Origin: CAZEPJ01 sp964514105
GTDB lineage: Bacteria > Desulfobacterota > Desulfocorpusculales > Desulfocorpusculum
DNA: 37,124 nt
NCBI GenBank assembly: GCA_964514105.1
Contig: CAZEPJ010000046.1
Location: 1-37,124, forward strand
Reading direction: 5' to 3'
Shown one piece after another: positions 22,483 through 30,912 of this stretch. The stretch's first letter is position 1. Every line of letters begins with the position of its first letter. The translations under genes and the position numbers were made by a program. The notes under the pieces are model-generated. The model ran no database searches. It was not told the DNA's origin and worked only from the letters and a program-made list of their open reading frames with translations.

Positions 22483-24834
22483 TCAACCGGTGAGCTTGAC
22501 CAGGGCCTCGGCCTTTCCCCGCCCCGCAGGGCCCACGGCCGCGCCCCGCAGCGCCTCTGTCAGACACGCCAGGAGCGCGGGGTCGTTGCTCGTGGTGCTC
22601 ACCACCTCCAGCGCATCCACCTTGCCGGCCGCCCCCACCACCACGCGGAACACGGCCTCCCACGGCGCCCCATCCCCCCCGCCGGGGCAGCGGGTCTGCT
22701 TGAGGGCCTGGCGCAGGGCCCGCTCCACGGCGGTTCGGTCCAGCCCTCCGCGGACCTCGTCCACCTGGACGGCTGGCCGCTCCCCCTTGCGATCCCCCTC
22801 CGGGCCCACGCCGGGCAGCTCCCCGGGGGCGGCGGGACCCACGGCCTGCTCCTGGGCGGCCCCCCCGGTCGGTGCGGGCCCGGAGAGCGCCTTGGCCGCC
22901 CGCAGCGGTCCTCCCACGGCCAGGTCCGAGACCCCTTCGGGCAGGGGCAACGGCTGCTTCACGGTCACCAGCCGGCCGTCGCCCCGCTTGACCTTGTCCG
23001 CGGCCACGAAGGACGTGTACCGGGTCATGAGGCCGTAGGTGAGCCCCAGGGTCGTGACCTCCTTGACCCGGGCGTCATCGGGCCGGAGAAGGTTCAGATC
23101 CGAGAGGCGCATGATCCTGTGGCGGGCCCACAGGAGCCCCAGGGCGCCGATGTCCGAAGATGCCGCCGCATCCGACACGGGGATCACCCTCTCCCAGGGC
23201 CCGTGGGCCGTCCTTCCCCGGATCACCACCTCTCCCGACGGGGCTCCGTCAAACCTGCCCAGGAGCATGACGGGCCGCAGGGCGAACAGGTCGGGCACGC
23301 ACAGCGGCTCCACGTCGCGAGCCTGGAAGCCCCGGAACGAGATGCGGATGTCGGTGAGCACGGGGTTCCGGATGTACTCCCGGAAGCGGGCGGCCTGCCT
23401 GCGGGCCTCGTGCTCGTCCAGCAGGACGAACGGCTCGCCCCGGCCCGCCCGGGCCATCCCCTCGATGATGTGCCGGTTGACCGAGGAGCCGATGCCGAAG
23501 GCAAAGAGGTTGGCTTCGCCCAGTCTGTGGCGGATGAGCTCGAAGGCTTGGGGCTCCACGCTCACGTACCCGTCGGTGGCCACGACCACGATTCGCGAGA
23601 CCCCCTCGGTGCGGGGCAGGCGCAAGGCCCGCTCCAGGGCCGGCATCAGTTCGGTGCCCCCGCCCCCCCGCTGCGATCGGATCCAGGACAGGGCTCTGGC
23701 CTTGTTCTCCTCCGTGGCCGGCAGGGACCCCGCCTCGGAAAGGACCGCCGATCCGCCGGCGAAGAGCAGCACGTTCATGAAGTCCCGGGATCCCAGGGCC
23801 CCGATGACCTCGGACATGAGGGCCTTGGAGACGGCCAGGGGAAACCCGTTCATGGACCCCGAGACATCGAGGATGAAGATGTACTCCCGGGGCAGCACGG
23901 AGTCGGCGGCGACCCGGGCGGGCGGCTCCATCAAAAGAAGGAAGTGATTGGCGTCCCGGCCCCGATGGAGCAGCACGCCGCTCTGGATCTGCCCGCCGGC
24001 CAGCCCGTACCGAAGGACGAAGTCCCTGGTGCCGGACCTGGGGTCGTCCTGGATTCTCACGCGGGCCTGGCTCTTTCCCGTGTACTCCACGTCCACGGCA
24101 TGGCTGGGGCTCTCCAGCCGGGCGATGGGAATGGCCGAAAGAAGCTCCACGGCCAGCCCGAACCTGTACGGGGGGGGCTCGCCGGCGTGGAGATAGGGGT
24201 TGTGGACCCAGCGGGCCGCCTCCGGTGCCCCGGCCTCGGGGGTGCCGGAGTACCTGGGCCCCACCACGGCCGGGTACACGAACTCGTACAGGCCCTCCTG
24301 GGGCTCCAAGACCTCCGTGTACTTGAGCTCCACACGGATGAGATCGCCGGGCAGGATGTTGGCCACGTGCATCTGGAAGACGTTGGGCCGCTGCTGCTCC
24401 AAGAGAGAAGCCGTCCGTCCCGATGCCCTGGCCTGGTCGAAAGCCTCGCGGGCCTTGGCCCGCTCCATGATCTCGGCATCGATGACCCGCTCGCCCACGG
24501 TCATCCGCATGGCGTACACGGCGGCCCGATTGGAAGCGGGAAACACGTAGATCGCCTCCAGGGCCCTTTGTCCCTCGTTGCTGTATGTCTGGACGATGGT
24601 GACGTCCGCCGTGACCCCGGCGATCCGCACCCGGGCCTCGGTAGCCTTGAGGGGCAGCCGGTCCGTTGCCGGGTCATCGACCTGGACGAAGAAGAAGGGG
24701 GCCAGGGTCTTGTCCGGTCCGGCCTCCCCCTCGCCGGCGCCCCTGACCGGGGCCGCCATGACCCATCCCATCTGGCTCACCACGGCCGCCGCCACGGCCA
24801 GGGCGGCCATGGCCATTGTCATCCTGCTTCTCAT
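22483..24834 (-). CDS. Exported VIT/von Willebrand factor A protein with C-terminal AgmX/TonB-like domain
   Basis: A 783-residue extracytoplasmic protein. Residues 1-30 are a signal peptide (long Ala/Val-rich core, cut after VMA-AP). A VIT domain covers about 45-170 (VTIVQTYSNEGQRALEAIYVFP, DAEIMERAKAREAFDQA). A VWA domain follows at about 315-480 with the metal site DVSGSMNG and later VVVATDGYVS. A low-complexity linker (about 640-695) leads to a C-terminal domain (VFRVVVGAAGKVDALEVVS...LLACLTEAL) like the AgmX/PglI or TonB-type C-terminus of delta-proteobacterial surface proteins. Such proteins are usually adhesion or envelope-assembly factors; the role here is unknown. The ATG at 24834 has a GGAGGGAGGG purine run upstream. 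It is transcribed away from the ECF sigma/anti-sigma pair, a likely regulator. Confidence 0.85.
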   Translation of the reverse strand: MRSRMTMAMAALAVAAAVVSQMGWVMAAPVRGAGEGEAGPDKTLAPFFFVQVDDPATDRLPLKATEARVRIAGVTADVTIVQTYSNEGQRALEAIYVFPASNRAAVYAMRMTVGERVIDAEIMERAKAREAFDQARASGRTASLLEQQRPNVFQMHVANILPGDLIRVELKYTEVLEPQEGLYEFVYPAVVGPRYSGTPEAGAPEAARWVHNPYLHAGEPPPYRFGLAVELLSAIPIARLESPSHAVDVEYTGKSQARVRIQDDPRSGTRDFVLRYGLAGGQIQSGVLLHRGRDANHFLLLMEPPARVAADSVLPREYIFILDVSGSMNGFPLAVSKALMSEVIGALGSRDFMNVLLFAGGSAVLSEAGSLPATEENKARALSWIRSQRGGGGTELMPALERALRLPRTEGVSRIVVVATDGYVSVEPQAFELIRHRLGEANLFAFGIGSSVNRHIIEGMARAGRGEPFVLLDEHEARRQAARFREYIRNPVLTDIRISFRGFQARDVEPLCVPDLFALRPVMLLGRFDGAPSGEVVIRGRTAHGPWERVIPVSDAAASSDIGALGLLWARHRIMRLSDLNLLRPDDARVKEVTTLGLTYGLMTRYTSFVAADKVKRGDGRLVTVKQPLPLPEGVSDLAVGGPLRAAKALSGPAPTGGAAQEQAVGPAAPGELPGVGPEGDRKGERPAVQVDEVRGGLDRTAVERALRQALKQTRCPGGGDGAPWEAVFRVVVGAAGKVDALEVVSTTSNDPALLACLTEALRGAAVGPAGRGKAEALVKLTG

Positions 24835-25151
24835 CTTGCCCTCCCTCCATCTCGTCGCATGTGTGATTCCGTGTCCCTGAGGCGCCATACGCACGAGGGT
24901 GGAAGGCGGGTCTGCGGAGCGCCGCCTCTGGGTCCGACTTTCTCCCGCGGGCCGGAAGCGGAGCCGCGGCCCTTGCGGCACAGACCCGCAGGGACGCCCG
25001 GTGCGTAATGTCCCTGGAGGAGGGGTATCGGCCGGGGAGAGGGCCGGGGGTTTGAATCCGGGGAGCGGAGATGCTAGGCTCGACGCAACCCCGGTGGGCC
25101 GGCGAACCGGCTGCCTGGGCCACCCAATCCCTCGCCGGAGAAGGGTCACAG
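24835..25151. other. Divergent intergenic region
   Basis: Between the VIT/VWA gene and the sigma factor lie 317 bases without a convincing gene. They contain the sigma-factor promoter at 25052 and a nine-base inverted repeat GCGGGTCTG (24906-24914) / CAGACCCGC (24981-24989), 66 bases apart. I see no ECF-type AAC...CGT promoter I would trust and no riboswitch I recognise. Confidence 0.4.
25052..25080 (+). promoter_or_regulatory. Candidate promoter of the ECF sigma gene
   Basis: TTGAAT (25052-25057), a 17-base spacer and TAGGCT (25075-25080, only three of six). A start near 25087 would lie downstream of the in-frame ATG at 25071, which favours the GTG at 25152 as the true start. Confidence 0.35.
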
Positions 25152-25763
25152 GTGTCCGCACGGGAGCAGGGCCGCCAGGGTCCCAGCGACGAGGAGCTCA
25201 TGGCCCGCTTTGCCCAGTCCGACCATGGGGCCTTCGAGATCCTCCTGGCCCGGTACCGTCAGCCGTTGTTCGGGTTTCTGTTCCGCTATCTGGGCCGGCG
25301 GGACAAGGCCGATGACGTGTTTCAGGATGTGTTCCTGGAGGTGATCCGGGCCCGGAGGCAGTACCGGCCCCATCTGCGCTTCTCGGCGTGGCTCTTTCGC
25401 ATCGCCAGAAACCGGGCGGTGGATCGGTTGCGCCGCAACGGATTTCGGGAGATGGCCTCCCTGGACGATCCCCTGGAGGCCGAGGAGGCCGATGGGGAAA
25501 GCCGGGTGAGCCGCGTCATGGGATCCGGCCCCAACCCCGAGGAGGCCGCGGCGGACCGGGAGCTGGGAGCGGCCCTGGAGGCGGCCGTGGGGAGCCTCCC
25601 CGCGCAGCAGCGCGAGGTCCTCTGGCTCAAGGAGACCTCGGGGCTGACCCTGGCCGAGGTGGCGCGGATCGTGGGCGTCTCGGAGAACACGGTCAAGAGC
25701 CGCCTGCGCTACGCCCTGGAGAAGATCCGGGCGCATCTCGCCCAGCGGGGGTACGAACCATGA
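25152..25763 (+). CDS. ECF-type RNA polymerase sigma factor
   Basis: A 203-residue sigma-70 family factor with only regions 2 and 4. Region 2 is FEILLARYRQPLFGFLFRYL through FQDVFLEVIRARRQYR and FSAWLFRIARNRAVDRLRR. Region 4 is LPAQQREVLWLKETSGLTLAEVARIVGVSENTVKSRLRYALEKI. A GTG start at 25152 with an upstream GGAGAAGG gives the usual short N-terminus before SDEELMARF; an ATG at 25071 would add 27 unremarkable residues. The stop overlaps the anti-sigma start by ATGA, the standard pairing. Probable targets are envelope genes, perhaps the adjacent VIT/VWA gene. Confidence 0.92.
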   Translation: MSAREQGRQGPSDEELMARFAQSDHGAFEILLARYRQPLFGFLFRYLGRRDKADDVFQDVFLEVIRARRQYRPHLRFSAWLFRIARNRAVDRLRRNGFREMASLDDPLEAEEADGESRVSRVMGSGPNPEEAAADRELGAALEAAVGSLPAQQREVLWLKETSGLTLAEVARIVGVSENTVKSRLRYALEKIRAHLAQRGYEP

Positions 25764-26821
25764 CATGCCCGCAAGCCCAGGATCTCCTGTTGACCTTCCT
25801 GTACGGGGAGCTGGACCCGGAGGGGACCCGGGCCCTCACCGCCCACCTGGAGGCCTGCCCCCGGTGCGCCCAGGCCGCGGCAGGCCTGGCCCGCGTGCGG
25901 GAGCGCCTGGCCGCCCGCACGGACCCCGCACCCTCGCAGCTGGCCGTCCAGAGGATCCTGGCCCACGCCAGGGACCAGGCAGCCCGGCCCCGGGCGACCT
26001 GGGCTATGGCCTGGCTCAAGGCCGCCGTGCCCGCCTGTTTCGTGGTGGCCGTGGGCGCATGGGTCATCATGCATCACGGGCGGTTCACGGCACCCGAGGG
26101 GCCGACCGCACCGCAAGGCGGGCACGAGGCGGCCCACCCCGCGCAAGAGGCCCCGGCGGACCCCGGCGAAGCTCCGGATGCGGTCGGCCTTGGGGCGGGC
26201 GCCGCACCCAAGGCCGCCGAACCAGCCCCTCCGTCCCTGGACCCCGCGCCCCGGCAGGACGAAAAGGAGACTGACAGGCCTTCTCCCCCGGGGCCCCGGC
26301 CCCGGACGGCGCAGCGCAAGGAACGAGGGACCCAGCCGGGCGCCTCTCGCCCCGCACCGCCCGTCCAGGAAGAGACCCCTCCCCCGGCCCGGCCGTCCCC
26401 CTCGGCCCCGCAGCCCACCCAGGGCCCGCCCCTGGAACGGCCCATGGGTCCTGCCGGCTCCCGTGGGCCGGCGGCTCGGGAAAAGGCCATTGAGGCCCCT
26501 TCGCCCCTGCCCATGCGGGAGGCCCAGACCGCCGCATCCGATTCCGAGGAACTGGCCCGCGGCGAAGCCCTCCTGAGGGGGCGGGACTATGGCGGGGCCC
26601 GGGCGGCCCTCTCCACCCTGGTGGCGGCCCTGCCCCAGGGCCACCCCCATCTCCCCCGGGCCCTGCTGGGGCTGGCCAGGGCCGAGGAGGGCCTGGGCCG
26701 CCTTGATGAGGCCAGGGCCCTGTACCGGGAGCTGGCCCGGGTGTCCCCCGAACACCGCGGCCTGGCCCTGGAGCGGATCCGGGCCCTGGAGGCCCCGGCC
26801 AAGGCCGCACCCGGGCCCTGA
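25760..26821 (+). CDS. Anti-sigma factor with zinc finger, one membrane helix and TPR-like tail
   Basis: A 353-residue single-pass membrane protein. Residues 1-45 form an anti-sigma zinc-binding domain (zf-HC2 type: HLEACPRCAQ, the HxxxCxxC motif), which would hold the sigma factor at the membrane. One transmembrane helix lies at about residues 90-107 (AAVPACFVVAVGAWVIM). A periplasmic Pro/Ala-rich stretch of about 150 residues follows, then a C-terminal segment with TPR-like helices (ARGEALLRGRDYGGARAAL, LLGLARAEEGLGRLDEARAL). Release of the sigma factor probably answers an envelope signal received by the tail. ATGA overlap with the sigma gene shows coupled translation. Confidence 0.85.
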   Translation: MTCPQAQDLLLTFLYGELDPEGTRALTAHLEACPRCAQAAAGLARVRERLAARTDPAPSQLAVQRILAHARDQAARPRATWAMAWLKAAVPACFVVAVGAWVIMHHGRFTAPEGPTAPQGGHEAAHPAQEAPADPGEAPDAVGLGAGAAPKAAEPAPPSLDPAPRQDEKETDRPSPPGPRPRTAQRKERGTQPGASRPAPPVQEETPPPARPSPSAPQPTQGPPLERPMGPAGSRGPAAREKAIEAPSPLPMREAQTAASDSEELARGEALLRGRDYGGARAALSTLVAALPQGHPHLPRALLGLARAEEGLGRLDEARALYRELARVSPEHRGLALERIRALEAPAKAAPGP

Positions 26822-26829
26822 GCTGCCAC

Positions 26830-26866
26830 CCCCCGGCGAGCAAGAACCTTCCTTGCCCCTCGGGGG
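26830..26866 (+). terminator. Composite hairpin after the anti-sigma gene
   Basis: CCCCCG (26830-26835) pairs with CGGGGG (26861-26866), enclosing a second stem GCAAG/CTTGC with a seven-base loop. It starts nine bases after the stop and ends just before the next promoter. No T-run follows. Confidence 0.4.
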
Positions 26867-26871
26867 CCAAC

Positions 26872-26900
26872 TTGACAGCCCGGGGCGGCCACCGTACCAT
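26872..26900 (+). promoter_or_regulatory. Sigma-70 promoter of the Tim44-like gene
   Basis: Perfect TTGACA (26872-26877), exactly 17 bases, then TACCAT (26895-26900, four of six). The start would fall near 26907, leaving a leader of about 100 bases. Confidence 0.55.
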
Positions 26901-26945
26901 GGTCGGGCAAAACGCCGAAGCGAACGGCGCGGTCCAAGCAAACCC

Positions 26946-26983
26946 GTTGGGCCGGGGCGATGGGTTTCCCTGGCGCGCCCAAC
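26946..26983 (+). repeat. Inverted repeat in the Tim44-like gene leader
   Basis: GTTGGGC (26946-26952) and GCCCAAC (26977-26983) are perfect complements enclosing 24 bases, in the untranslated leader and ending 23 bases before the ATG. It may be a structured leader; I cannot match it to a known RNA class. Confidence 0.35.
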
Positions 26984-27006
26984 AGACTCTTACAAGGAGA
27001 GAACCG

Positions 27007-27978
27007 ATGGTGTGGACGCGTTGGACGAGACTGCCTTTCATCCTCATGGCCGCCGGCTTGTTCCTCTTCACGGTCCTGGAGGCCACGGCCCTGGCCCGGG
27101 TGGGGGGCGGTGGAACGTCCGGGAGCCGGGGCTCCCGGACGTACTCGGCCCCCAGGCAGAGCCAGCCCTCCCAACCCCAGCGGCAGTATTCGTCGCCCGC
27201 GCGCCCCGCACAGCCCCAGGCAGGGCCGTCACTGGGAAGCCCCTTCATGCGCGGTCTGGCCGGCGGGATCATCGGCGGCATGGTGGGGGGGTTGCTTTTC
27301 CGGAGTCTGGGGTTCGCGGGACAGGGGAGCAGTCCCGGGACGGCCGGCATCGGCCTGTTCGACATCCTGCTCATCGGGGCCCTGCTGTACGGGATTTACT
27401 GGTTCGCCTTCAAGCGGCGGCGGCAGGAGGCCGCGGCCGCGACGTCGTACCGCAGCTCGGCCCAGACCGTGGATGCCCCGTACGAGACGGCATATCAGGG
27501 CGTGCAGATTCAGGATGCCCCGGCGGACGATGAGCTGGGCCGAGGGCTGGACCATATCCACCGGATGGACCCGTCATTCGATCCGGGGCGCTTCCCGGAG
27601 CTGTGCACCGACCTCTTCTTCAGGATCCAGGGGGCGTGGGCCAACCGCGACATGTCCCCGGTGCGGGGCCTGCTCACCCATGAGATGTTCGGCATCATCC
27701 AGCGCGACGCGGACGGACTCCGGTCCCAAGGACGGATCAACCGGCTGGAGAACATCGCCGTGCGTTCCGTGGAGATTGTCGAGGCGTGGCAGGAATCCGG
27801 TCAGGATTTCATCACGGTTCGGTTTCTTGCCAACCTTCTGGACTACACGGTGGACGAGGGCACGGGCCAACTGGTCTCCGGCAGCAAGGACTCCCCCGTG
27901 AAGTTCGAGGAGTACTGGACTTTTACCCGGCCTGTGGGCCCCAACCCCTGGCAGCTGTCGGCCATCACCCAACCCTGA
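27007..27978 (+). CDS. Tim44-like domain membrane protein
   Basis: A 323-residue protein. An N-terminal signal or anchor helix (FILMAAGLFLFTVLEATALA) is followed by a Gly/Ser/Gln/Pro-rich segment, a glycine-zipper-like stretch (LAGGIIGGMVGGLLF), a second membrane helix (about 120-137, FDILLIGALLYGIYWFAF) and basic residues. The C-terminal Tim44-like domain lies at about 175-320 (FDPGRFPELCTDLFFRIQGAWANRD... LRSQGRINRLENIAVRS... EEYWTFTRPVG). Bacterial Tim44-like proteins of this layout are common, and their function is not well established. AAGGAG sits eight bases before the ATG. It stands alone between hairpins. Confidence 0.85.
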   Translation: MVWTRWTRLPFILMAAGLFLFTVLEATALARVGGGGTSGSRGSRTYSAPRQSQPSQPQRQYSSPARPAQPQAGPSLGSPFMRGLAGGIIGGMVGGLLFRSLGFAGQGSSPGTAGIGLFDILLIGALLYGIYWFAFKRRRQEAAAATSYRSSAQTVDAPYETAYQGVQIQDAPADDELGRGLDHIHRMDPSFDPGRFPELCTDLFFRIQGAWANRDMSPVRGLLTHEMFGIIQRDADGLRSQGRINRLENIAVRSVEIVEAWQESGQDFITVRFLANLLDYTVDEGTGQLVSGSKDSPVKFEEYWTFTRPVGPNPWQLSAITQP

Positions 27979-28029
27979 CGCCCGGCCCCCGACTGTGCCC
28001 CGGGGCCGACAGAGGCCGCCCGTCACAGT

Positions 28030-28052
28030 CCCTCCCCCGCCCCGGGGGAGGG
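28030..28052 (+). terminator. Strong hairpin between the Tim44-like and rdgC genes
   Basis: CCCTCCCCC and GGGGGAGGG make a perfect nine-pair stem with loop GCCCC, followed by a pyrimidine-rich tract. A weaker stem CGGCCCC/GGGGCCG lies just upstream at 27983-28008. Confidence 0.45.
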
Positions 28053-28083
28053 CGATTGCTTGCCTTCTTCCGGGGGGTGACCC

Positions 28084-28716
28084 ATGGGACTCATGCGCGG
28101 CGCGTCCAGCTTCACCCGATTCCTGGTGGACGGCAGGCCACCCCCGGATTACGCGGAGAGCTATCCGCCCAGGATCCTCCGGCATGCCTTCCGGGAGATC
28201 GACGAGGCCGGCGACGCCGAAATCTCCGTGGGCTGGGTGGACATCCTGGACGCCCTGGACAACCGCTTCGAAGGGGAGAGCTACTTCCGGGGGGGATACA
28301 TCGCCATGGCCTTGCGCATGGACGTCAGGAAGGTCCCGCCCCGGGCCCTGGCTTGGCACTGCCGCGCAGCGGAGAGCGAGATCCGGAGGCGGGAGGGGAG
28401 GGCCTTTCTGCCCAGGGCGCGACGCCGGGAGATCCGGGATCAGGTGCGCGCCCGGCTCCTGCGCAGGGCCATCCCGGTCTCCAGCGCATATGATGTGGTC
28501 TGGAACCCCTCCGCCCGCGTGGTCGCCCTGGGGAGCCTGAGCCGAAAGGCGTGCGAGGCCCTGGTCGATCTGTTTCGCAGGACCTTTGACCTGCGCCTCA
28601 TGCCCATGTTTCCGTACCAGCTGTCCCTCGCGGCGGTGAGCGGCGTGGCCGGCGCGGCGCAGAGGCTGGAGGCCCTCGTTCCGTCCGACCTCACCCGGGA
28701 CCCCTCGGGAGGATAG
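28084..28716 (+). CDS. rdgC: RdgC-family recombination-associated protein
   Basis: A 210-residue protein matching the short RdgC-type proteins of Geobacter relatives from memory of that family: MGLMRGASSFTRFLVDG at the start, then ISVGWVDILDALDN, AMALRMDVRKVPPRAL, FLPRARRREIRDQVRARLLR and FDLRLMPMFPYQLS. E. coli RdgC forms a ring on double-stranded DNA and restrains RecA; these shorter homologues lack part of the E. coli protein (about 300 residues), so their exact role is inferred. A GGGGGGTGA run serves as ribosome-binding site. It is coupled to the next gene with a five-base gap. Confidence 0.75.
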   Translation: MGLMRGASSFTRFLVDGRPPPDYAESYPPRILRHAFREIDEAGDAEISVGWVDILDALDNRFEGESYFRGGYIAMALRMDVRKVPPRALAWHCRAAESEIRRREGRAFLPRARRREIRDQVRARLLRRAIPVSSAYDVVWNPSARVVALGSLSRKACEALVDLFRRTFDLRLMPMFPYQLSLAAVSGVAGAAQRLEALVPSDLTRDPSGG

Positions 28717-28721
28717 GGCCC

Positions 28722-29267
28722 ATGGACGTGCTCGATCGAATGAACGCCACGGAGTTCCTGGGCCGGGAGTTCCTGACGTGGCTCTGGTGCCGCAGCGAAC
28801 TGCAGGGGGGCGTATTTCAGGTGGAGGGCGCGGGGGATGTGCCCCTGTGGATCGAAGGGAAGGTCACCCTGCGCTCCGACGAGGAGGGCGCCGGCGAGAC
28901 GGTGACCTGCACCGGGGAAAGCTCCGGGTTCCGGGAGGCCCGCGTCGCCCTCCGGGCGGGGAAGAAGGTCTCCCAGGCCCGCCTGAGGCTGACCCTGGGC
29001 GACGAGGAATGGACCCTCACCCTGGACGCCAGGACTTGGGACGTGCGCGGCATGAAGGGCCCCAAGACCTTGCACGATGCGCGGGAAGACCCCGAGGGAT
29101 TCTTCCTGGAGCGCTTCGGCCTCATCGAGCGGGTGGCGGGGGTGTTGGACCGGCTCCTGATCGCCTTCGTCCGGCTCAGGGCCTCGGAGGCCTGGCACCG
29201 GGAGGAACTGCCCGCCATGGCCCGATGGATCGCCGCGGGGGCCCCTGAGCCCGCGGGTCCCGGCTGA
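28722..29267 (+). CDS. Conserved protein of unknown function partnered with RdgC
   Basis: A 181-residue acidic protein opening MDVLDRMNATEFLGREFLTW, rich in charged residues, with no membrane segment or catalytic motif I recognise. A beta-rich middle (VPLWIEGKVTLRSDE, ARLRLTLGDEEWTLTLD) is followed by helices (LERFGLIERVAGVLDRLLIAFVRLRA). From general knowledge, a protein with this start sits next to RdgC in Geobacter-like genomes. Its five-base spacing from rdgC supports a shared role, perhaps in recombination or DNA binding. I offer no specific function. Confidence 0.75.
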   Translation: MDVLDRMNATEFLGREFLTWLWCRSELQGGVFQVEGAGDVPLWIEGKVTLRSDEEGAGETVTCTGESSGFREARVALRAGKKVSQARLRLTLGDEEWTLTLDARTWDVRGMKGPKTLHDAREDPEGFFLERFGLIERVAGVLDRLLIAFVRLRASEAWHREELPAMARWIAAGAPEPAGPG

Positions 29268-29279
29268 CGGATCCCCCAG

Positions 29280-29348
29280 CCGGCCGCCCGCCCGAGGGGA
29301 AGCCCCGTGGGGTCAGGGAGGACTCCGGGACGGCGGGCCCCCGGCCGG
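29280..29348. terminator. Possible bidirectional terminator between converging genes
   Basis: CCGGCC...CCCGCC (29280-29292) can pair with GGCGGG...GGCCGG (29332-29348), two six-pair helices, with a small inner hairpin GGGG-AAG-CCCC. It fills the 90-base gap between two converging genes. Confidence 0.4.
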
Positions 29349-29357
29349 TCTGCGTCC

Positions 29358-30854
29358 TCACTCCGGCGTCAGGCCGTGCTTGCGCATCTTGTAGTGGAGC
29401 ACCCGGCGGGTGACGCCCAGGGTCTTGGCGGCCTCCACCTGCACCCCGTGGGCCCGCCGCAGGGCCTCCCGGATCGCCTCCTGCTCCAGCCGCTCCAGGT
29501 TCAGCTCTTCGCCCAGAGATACGGCCCCCAGGACGGACACGGGCTCCTCCAGCATGAGATCCTGGGGCTCGATGAGAGGCCCCTCGGAGATGAGCACCGC
29601 CCGCTGCACCACGTTCTCCAGCTCCCGCACGTTTCCCGGCCAGGGATGCTTCTGCAGCAGGCGCCGTGTTTCCCGGTGGAATCCCTGGATGGGGCTTTCC
29701 GCCGGCCGATATCGCTCCAGGAAGTGCTGGGCCAGGGGGAGGATGTCCTCGGGCCGCTCCCGCAGGGGCGGGATCTGGATGGTGAGCACGCCGATGCGGT
29801 AGTAGAGATCCTGCCGGAAGGGGTTGTCCGAATCCGGGACGAGGAGGTCTCGGTTGGTGGCGGTTATCACCCGTACGTCCACCCGGATGGTGTCGTTCCC
29901 GCCCAGCCGCTGGAATTCCCGGTCCTGAAGCACCCGGAGCACCTTGGCCTGGATGGTGGGGTTCATGTCCCCGATCTCATCCAGGAACAGGGTACCGCCG
30001 TGGGCCTGCTCGAACCGCCCGATGCGGCGCTGGTCCGCTCCGGTGAAGGCCCCCTTCTCGTGGCCGAACAGCTCGCTCTCCAGCAATTCCCGGTGGAGGG
30101 TGGCGCAGTTGACGGCCAGAAAGGGCCTCTCTTTTCGCGGACCGTTGTAGTGGAGGGCCCGGGCCACCAGCTCCTTGCCCGAGCCCGTCTCCCCCTGGAT
30201 GAGGACCGTGATGGCGCTGGGGAGCACCTTTTCCATGAGGTCGAAGACCTGCTGCATGGCCGGGCTGTGTCCCACGATCTCCTCGAAGCGATAGCGCCGC
30301 CCCACCTCCCGTCTCAGGGCGCTGACCTCCTCCTGCAGCCGATCCCGCTCCAGCCGGAGCCTCTCCACGTTGGAGACGCGCAGGCGGTGGCTCAGGAGCT
30401 GGGCCAGGCGATAGGTGACCTTCAAAGCCGCGGATTTCTGCTCCCGGAACAGGGCCTCGAAGTCCTCTCGCGAGATGCGCAGGAGGCCGGCCGGCCCGTC
30501 CTCCGACACCTGGATGGTGGCCGAGCGAGGGGAGAGGTCCAGGAGGGCCATCTCCCCGATGATGGCCGGCGCCGAGAGGGTCATGAGGGTGCGCTGCCCC
30601 TGCCCGCCGTCGGCGGCCTTGCGCACCAGGACTTGCCCGCTTTGGATCACGTACAGGGCATCTCCCGGCTCCCCCTCCCGGAAGACCACGTGGCCGGGAC
30701 CGTAACTCCTGGACTGGATGATCCGCGCCAGGCCCAGGAGCTCCTGGTCCGTGAGGTCGAAGGTCCGGGGGCTGGCAAAGGGGGGCGTGACGTCCCCCAG
30801 ACCTTGGAGGGCGAAGGCCTCCCGCAGCAGGTCGATGATCTGGGCTTCGATCAT
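29358..30854 (-). CDS. Sigma-54 activator with cyclic-nucleotide-binding domain
   Basis: A 498-residue activator in which the usual receiver is replaced by a cNMP-binding (CRP-like) domain at about 40-155 (FREGEPGDALYVIQSGQVLVRK, IIGEMALLDLSPRSATIQ). A coiled linker (RLRLERDRLQEEVSALRREV) precedes the AAA+ domain, about 190-420, with Walker A GETGSGKE, GAFTGA and LFLDEIGD. A Fis-type helix-turn-helix closes the protein (VEAAKTLGVTRRVLHYKM). Binding of a nucleotide ligand, rather than phosphorylation, should control activity. The phosphate-binding-cassette region reads GEMALLDLSPRSATI, with the arginine and SAT expected of binders. GAGGT precedes the ATG. It lies 58 bases after the ABC-class ATPase gene and is probably cotranscribed. 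Confidence 0.9.
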   Translation of the reverse strand: MIEAQIIDLLREAFALQGLGDVTPPFASPRTFDLTDQELLGLARIIQSRSYGPGHVVFREGEPGDALYVIQSGQVLVRKAADGGQGQRTLMTLSAPAIIGEMALLDLSPRSATIQVSEDGPAGLLRISREDFEALFREQKSAALKVTYRLAQLLSHRLRVSNVERLRLERDRLQEEVSALRREVGRRYRFEEIVGHSPAMQQVFDLMEKVLPSAITVLIQGETGSGKELVARALHYNGPRKERPFLAVNCATLHRELLESELFGHEKGAFTGADQRRIGRFEQAHGGTLFLDEIGDMNPTIQAKVLRVLQDREFQRLGGNDTIRVDVRVITATNRDLLVPDSDNPFRQDLYYRIGVLTIQIPPLRERPEDILPLAQHFLERYRPAESPIQGFHRETRRLLQKHPWPGNVRELENVVQRAVLISEGPLIEPQDLMLEEPVSVLGAVSLGEELNLERLEQEAIREALRRAHGVQVEAAKTLGVTRRVLHYKMRKHGLTPE

Positions 30855-30912
30855 GGCAGCGACCTCGTGCCGGCCCCCGTCGAGGCCCCAGGCAAGGGCG
30901 ACCGATGAGATC

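Noticed and set aside
24901..25151. Possible riboswitch upstream of the ECF sigma gene (ACGCAA and GCCACCC elements)
   Set aside because: The elements do not line up with the c-di-GMP, cobalamin or molybdenum cofactor consensus as I know them, and part lies outside the predicted transcript.
25071..25151. ATG start 27 codons upstream in the sigma factor frame
   Set aside because: It precedes the predicted transcription start and the added residues are unlike the family; the GTG at 25152 fits better.
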